DNA of 64,000 bases from Owenia fusiformis (lineage: Eukaryota; Annelida; Polychaeta; Sabellida; Oweniidae), in assembly GCA_903813345.2 (NCBI GenBank), contig CAIIXF020000010.1:35081425-35145424 (forward strand). Direction: 5' to 3'. Positions 60,601 to 64,000 of the stretch are shown here, piece after piece. The position numbers were made by a program, and so were the translations under genes. Each line of letters opens with the position of its first letter. The first letter of the stretch is position 1. The notes beneath the pieces were generated by a model. It did not search any database, had not been told where the DNA came from, and saw only the letters and a program-made list of their open reading frames with translations.

Positions 60601-62018
60601 ACATTGTAACATTGTAATTTTAAAATGCCTTCCCACATAGCTACTAGTCTTTTGGTTATATACAACAGTGACTCTAAACGAATGGATACAAGAAAATATG
60701 CCAATAAATAATAGAAAATATTGAAAATCTCAGATACATTTGAAGTATCAAATTTTGAGGAATTTTCACCGGGGTTCGCACGAAATGCTCGAATCCCCGG
60801 TCGCTACAGGCATGTATTGTGTGCGGTATTTGTTGATAAACCAAAAATACGTTTTCCGCATATCAAGATTTAGATCAAGTCTCCTGTTAGTCTAAGATAT
60901 TATCAAAAATAGCTAGCCATTAATCATAGAGTTAGATGTAGCGAAATTCGTAGGAAGTTGTACCTGACTGTTGTTGGATAGGACGGGAAAGAACGGTAGA
61001 GAGAAGGGTACATCCGACTGAATCTGCTTGTTTTGCCTAATTGTGTTTTAAAATGCCCCTAAGTATATTCACAAGTAAACTTGGCGATAATTTGTATTAA
61101 CTAAATTAAAACACATTACTCCGAAATCCAATACTCAAACGAAAAGTAAGGTTAATCTTTAAAATATAAAGATACATTTAATCAATATTTTCAGATCAAA
61201 ATAAATATATTAAATTGGCCTGATGTATCAATGTTTTCAAAGTTTATTGCGCGTTTTATCTGCTTTGAAAACGCCTTTCTTTTCTCATATCGTGATATGT
61301 ATTTTCTTCACTTAGAATCAACGAGTCGATTAGCATTGCCAATATATTTTCAAAAGACGGGATGAAATTGCCAAAATGTTTAAATAAGTCAGCGTGTATG
61401 CAAACGAGTCGAGTCTGTTTGATATTTCTACTTTTATATGTTCTCAAACAGACTGCGAAAACATGAATAAATAGAAAAAGATCAAAATTAAAAGTACCAG
61501 AGAAAATACTCGGAATATTTCAATACTACCATTAGTAAAAAAAAAATATACCGTTACCTATGATTACTTTATTATAAATACTGTATGTATTGCTTTTAGT
61601 AATTAGGTTAGTTGTTTACACAAAATCATGTTCAGTGTGCCAAGAGCGCAAATACTTTTTGGCATGGTCTTTGCACTGATTTTCACGGTGTGTGCCCAAG
61701 AAGTGCATAGAGGTGTAAAGAGTTTGATTCATCGCTTGTTAAGAGTCGTGCAAAGCCGCTTTGCATGCCGCATTAAAGCGCCATCAAAGCGCCGTTGGTG
61801 TGAACTTAGCTTAAATGAACTTAGGCGGAGTGAAGTTTGTCATTAAAATAATAAAATAGAAGCACGTGTCAAAGAATAGACCAAATGTATCTCTAAGGTG
61901 ATCTTAGATTGTCCGAAGTCAACCATTATAAATATTTGGAATTGCTATTTGTACTCGAGATGTTTTATAAATGTTTACTACATGTAGGTCCTAGAGCATA
62001 TATTTTTCTCATCTTCAG
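57627..62018. other. Long spacer upstream of the ATP-grasp exon
   Basis: No confident gene. A degenerate tandem repeat CAACTCGTACCCAAGAC (4 copies) lies at about 57945-58013. A hairpin lies at about 58203-58262 (GGATATTGATATCTGCAC / GTGCAGATATCATATCC). Minus-strand ORFs 60015-60314 and 60259-60552 show no motif. ORF 61628-61846 begins with a hydrophobic, signal-peptide-like stretch but turns into sequence that looks repeat-derived. Further 5' exons of the ATP-grasp gene may lie here or beyond. Confidence 0.4.
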
Positions 62019-63307
62019 TTGCTTTCAGATACCACAAGCAAGGCGCTGGACATCGGAGGGTGAAACGTGACAATTTTTGTAAGATGTCAATAATTGCTGA
62101 TGGAAGACTTACCAGATGTAGACTTGGCGATTTCTTAAAACAGGATATCGCAAATCCTGTCGTTTTTACAATGTATCCTAGCTCTGCGTTGAATACAAAC
62201 TATCCTTTGAAAAATCTCAAGAAGTACCAAACGATGGAGTTCCCATTTTATTCATTTGATTCGGCTGCTGTCTGGGCAATGGTGACCATTGCAACAATCG
62301 GCTCTGAGGTACCTGTTATGGTGTTGGAGATCCCCAGAAATCTGGATTCGCTGAAGGCACACTGGAGCCGATGGATGCCCTATTATGAAGAATGTACGGA
62401 TATTAGGGTTCTAAATGATGACAATCTTGCTAAGGTTGATGATGGCTCGTTATTTACTCAAATGCCATGTGAACAAATCTCAGATCAAAAGTACACAATT
62501 AATCCTGATACATTCTACGAAATCTACTCTAAGGCATTTATCCCCAAAATAAAAATTAAACAACCAAGAGACATGGTGAGAAAAGAGGCAAAGGCTCCAT
62601 GTGTGATCAAAGTTCCAGTTGCCGCTGGTAGTGATGGTGTAAAGATTGCGACAACTGATCGAGAAATTCTCGAATATGAAGAAAGGGTTATGAAAATGGG
62701 TTGGAAAGGAGAGTTAGTCTTTCAAGAACGTTTAACTGACGTAATAGGTGATCGTGGAGTTCAGTTATACATTCATAAGGATGGCTCTGTCAACCTTGGA
62801 GGTTTCAGCAATCAGACTTTTAGTAGTAGCCCTGCGAGGAATTGGACTGGAGGTATCTTTTATAGGACTCCAGAAGAGGAAAAAATTAATCTACGTATGG
62901 TGAAATTCCTGCAGCCTGCGATCAAGAAGCTTCACGAGATGGGCTACTTTGGTTATCTTTGTTTTGATGTCATGGAAACACGTAACGGGGAACTGTTTCT
63001 GACCGACATAAATCCAAGGGTCTCGGGATCGAATCCTCATGTTTCGATGATAGATGGAATGGCAGGAAAAGGATTTCCAATATCGATGTTCGTGTATGCT
63101 GAATCAAAAGATTTGACAATCAGCGTCGAGCAGTTGATATCTCGAGCAGACTGCCTAAATAAGGGCAACGATGATGCCGTTATAATTATTCTTGCGGCAC
63201 AAGCTACGAAGAACGGCACATTGAAAACGGTGATTTCTATATTTGCAACTACCAAGTGCTACCTACTAAAAGCTAAAGAAAATGCTTTTAATTTCTCCCA
63301 GGCGTAA
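62019..63307 (+). CDS. ATP-grasp-fold enzyme, last coding exon
   Basis: The frame is open from an acceptor (TCATCTTCAG, exon from 62019; a second AG at 62028 is possible) to TAA 63305-63307. It starts ...AFRYHKQGAGHRRVKRDNF and ends NFSQA. About 428 residues are seen, so earlier exons supply the N-terminus. ATP-grasp hallmarks are CVIKVPVAAGSDGVKIA (a Lys and Gly-rich nucleotide loop), VFQERL (the segment contacting the adenine), GVQLYIHKDGSVNLGGFSNQ, YFGYLCFDV, and ELFLTDINPRVSGSNP with the metal-binding Asp-x-Asn-Pro-Arg. Such enzymes join a carboxylate to an amine or thiol through an acyl-phosphate using ATP-Mg. The substrate cannot be named. No signal peptide or membrane segment is in this part. 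No frameshift or premature stop is visible, and the gene is likely functional. Confidence 0.7.
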
Positions 63308-63398
63308 CAGTGATAAGAATACATATCGGCATTTTCACGAATAAGTGACATTTTTTCAGTATTGTTTTGTGTAAGGGAATATTCAATTGAAGGTATAT

Positions 63399-64000
63399 TA
63401 GACAGGTTCCAATTTCCATAATTCAAGTTTTGAGGCATTTTTTAGAAAAAGCAACAGACCTATTTTTACCAAATCAGTTTTTCATGCTGATAAAGATATT
63501 AAAAGGTGACATCTCAGCGGAATGGCCATGACACTGAATTTTGGCATTTTTACCCCCCTATGAAAATATTCTAGGGGGAACTATGAAATTAGTTCAGAAC
63601 TCAAAAGATATATGACCAATTGTTCTGATTTCTACACCATAAATTGCTAGTACAAATCTGAATACCGTCCTAAAGGTATAGCCTGATATCCTCATTGGTC
63701 TCAAAATAATACAATAAATAGGAAAAAGATACGCAATATTTGTCTAGCCAAATTTACATTTGTAGCTTCAAGCAAAACATGACAGCTTTAACAGCTCAAA
63801 GTAGTATTCTAACAACATATCCAAGCTATGTGTGAAATTGTAATACATCTATTTTAGTGATGAAGTACTATTTTGTAATTTTAATTTGACTTTATAGTGC
63901 CCTACCCCTGGAAAATAGAAGAAAGTGGACGTGGTCAATTTCATCATTTTGCAGCATTAAGTTAATAAAATGTATTATTAGACACCAATCAATGCACTCA
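63399..64000 (+). mobile_element. Left end of another copy of the 13.2-kb element family (runs off the window)
   Basis: Starts TAGACAGGTTCCAATTTC and follows the left arm at 23816 and the inverted right arm at 36985 for 600 bp, including a mutated CCCCCTATGAAAATATTCTA palindrome. It lies 92 bp after the ATP-grasp stop codon, so it may disturb or supply that gene's 3' end. The interior is outside the window. Confidence 0.85.

Noticed and set aside
60768-60805. CCGGGGTTCG...CGAATCCCCGG resembling a tRNA T-arm
   Set aside because: It is a simple inverted repeat; no acceptor, D or anticodon arms are found around it.
61628-61846. 72-codon ORF with a hydrophobic start (signal-peptide-like)
   Set aside because: After the hydrophobic start the sequence is composed of repeated GCAAAGCCGC/AAAGCGCC words and has no conserved feature. 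It is not linked by splice sites to the ATP-grasp exon.

Overview
This is AT-rich, intron-containing eukaryotic DNA from a multicellular animal. The supporting signs are phase-1 EGF-like exons with GT/AG splice sites, mucin-type Pro/Thr/Ser repeat exons, an ATP-grasp gene, and dense layers of LINEs, mariner/Tc1-like, Harbinger-like and TTAA-type elements and solo LTRs. A marine invertebrate, perhaps a mollusc or another lophotrochozoan, is my best guess; the sequence alone does not prove it. Most of the window is mobile DNA in various stages of decay. No prokaryotic features (operons, CRISPR arrays, ribosome binding sites) are present.

Host genes. (1) A minus-strand gene appears to span about 38.9 kb down to 6.4 kb. 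It has two tandemly duplicated mucin-like exons (38429-38875 and 37075-37413), an EGF-like exon (18976-19068) preceded in the genome by a 126-bp array made of copies of that exon, a 13-codon exon (15921-15959) and a six-cysteine EGF exon (6371-6487). All five are phase 1-1 and can be joined in any combination. That they form one gene is inference. (2) A plus-strand ATP-grasp-fold protein has its last, large coding exon at 62019-63307.

Mobile DNA, left to right. There is a broken DDE transposase (1-709), a foldback element, a 62-bp satellite with a 186-bp higher-order repeat (1.75-3.65 kb), Harbinger-like MITEs with TAA target duplications, and a solo LTR (6592-7563). At about 8.07-14.77 kb lies a 6.7-kb element with long (about 590 bp) terminal inverted repeats. 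It encodes a two-exon protein whose second half has the ordered acidic motifs of a FEN/XPG (PIN-like) nuclease followed by a cysteine-rich CXC-type tail. I regard this as the most interesting object in the window.

From 19.6 to 22.8 kb a mariner pseudogene has been split by a LINE and by a second mariner-like element. From 23816 to 36985 there is a 13.2-kb element whose ends are proven by an empty paralogous site at 38338-38340. It contains a decayed relative of the nuclease element and, nested inside, a 9.2-kb element (25493-34678) whose arms carry about 11 copies each of a TATAGAAATTTCTATA palindrome. A further end of the 13.2-kb family starts at 63399 and runs off the window.

A nearly complete APE-type LINE (about 39.96-47.14 kb) carries two later insertions, a solo LTR and a TA-flanked MITE, that can be removed cleanly in silico to reveal one ORF2. 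A second, minus-strand LINE (49.9-52.5 kb) is degraded and split by a hairpin element. The stretch 52.8-62.0 kb holds only short hairpins, small repeats, one Harbinger-like MITE and some unrecognised decayed coding fragments.
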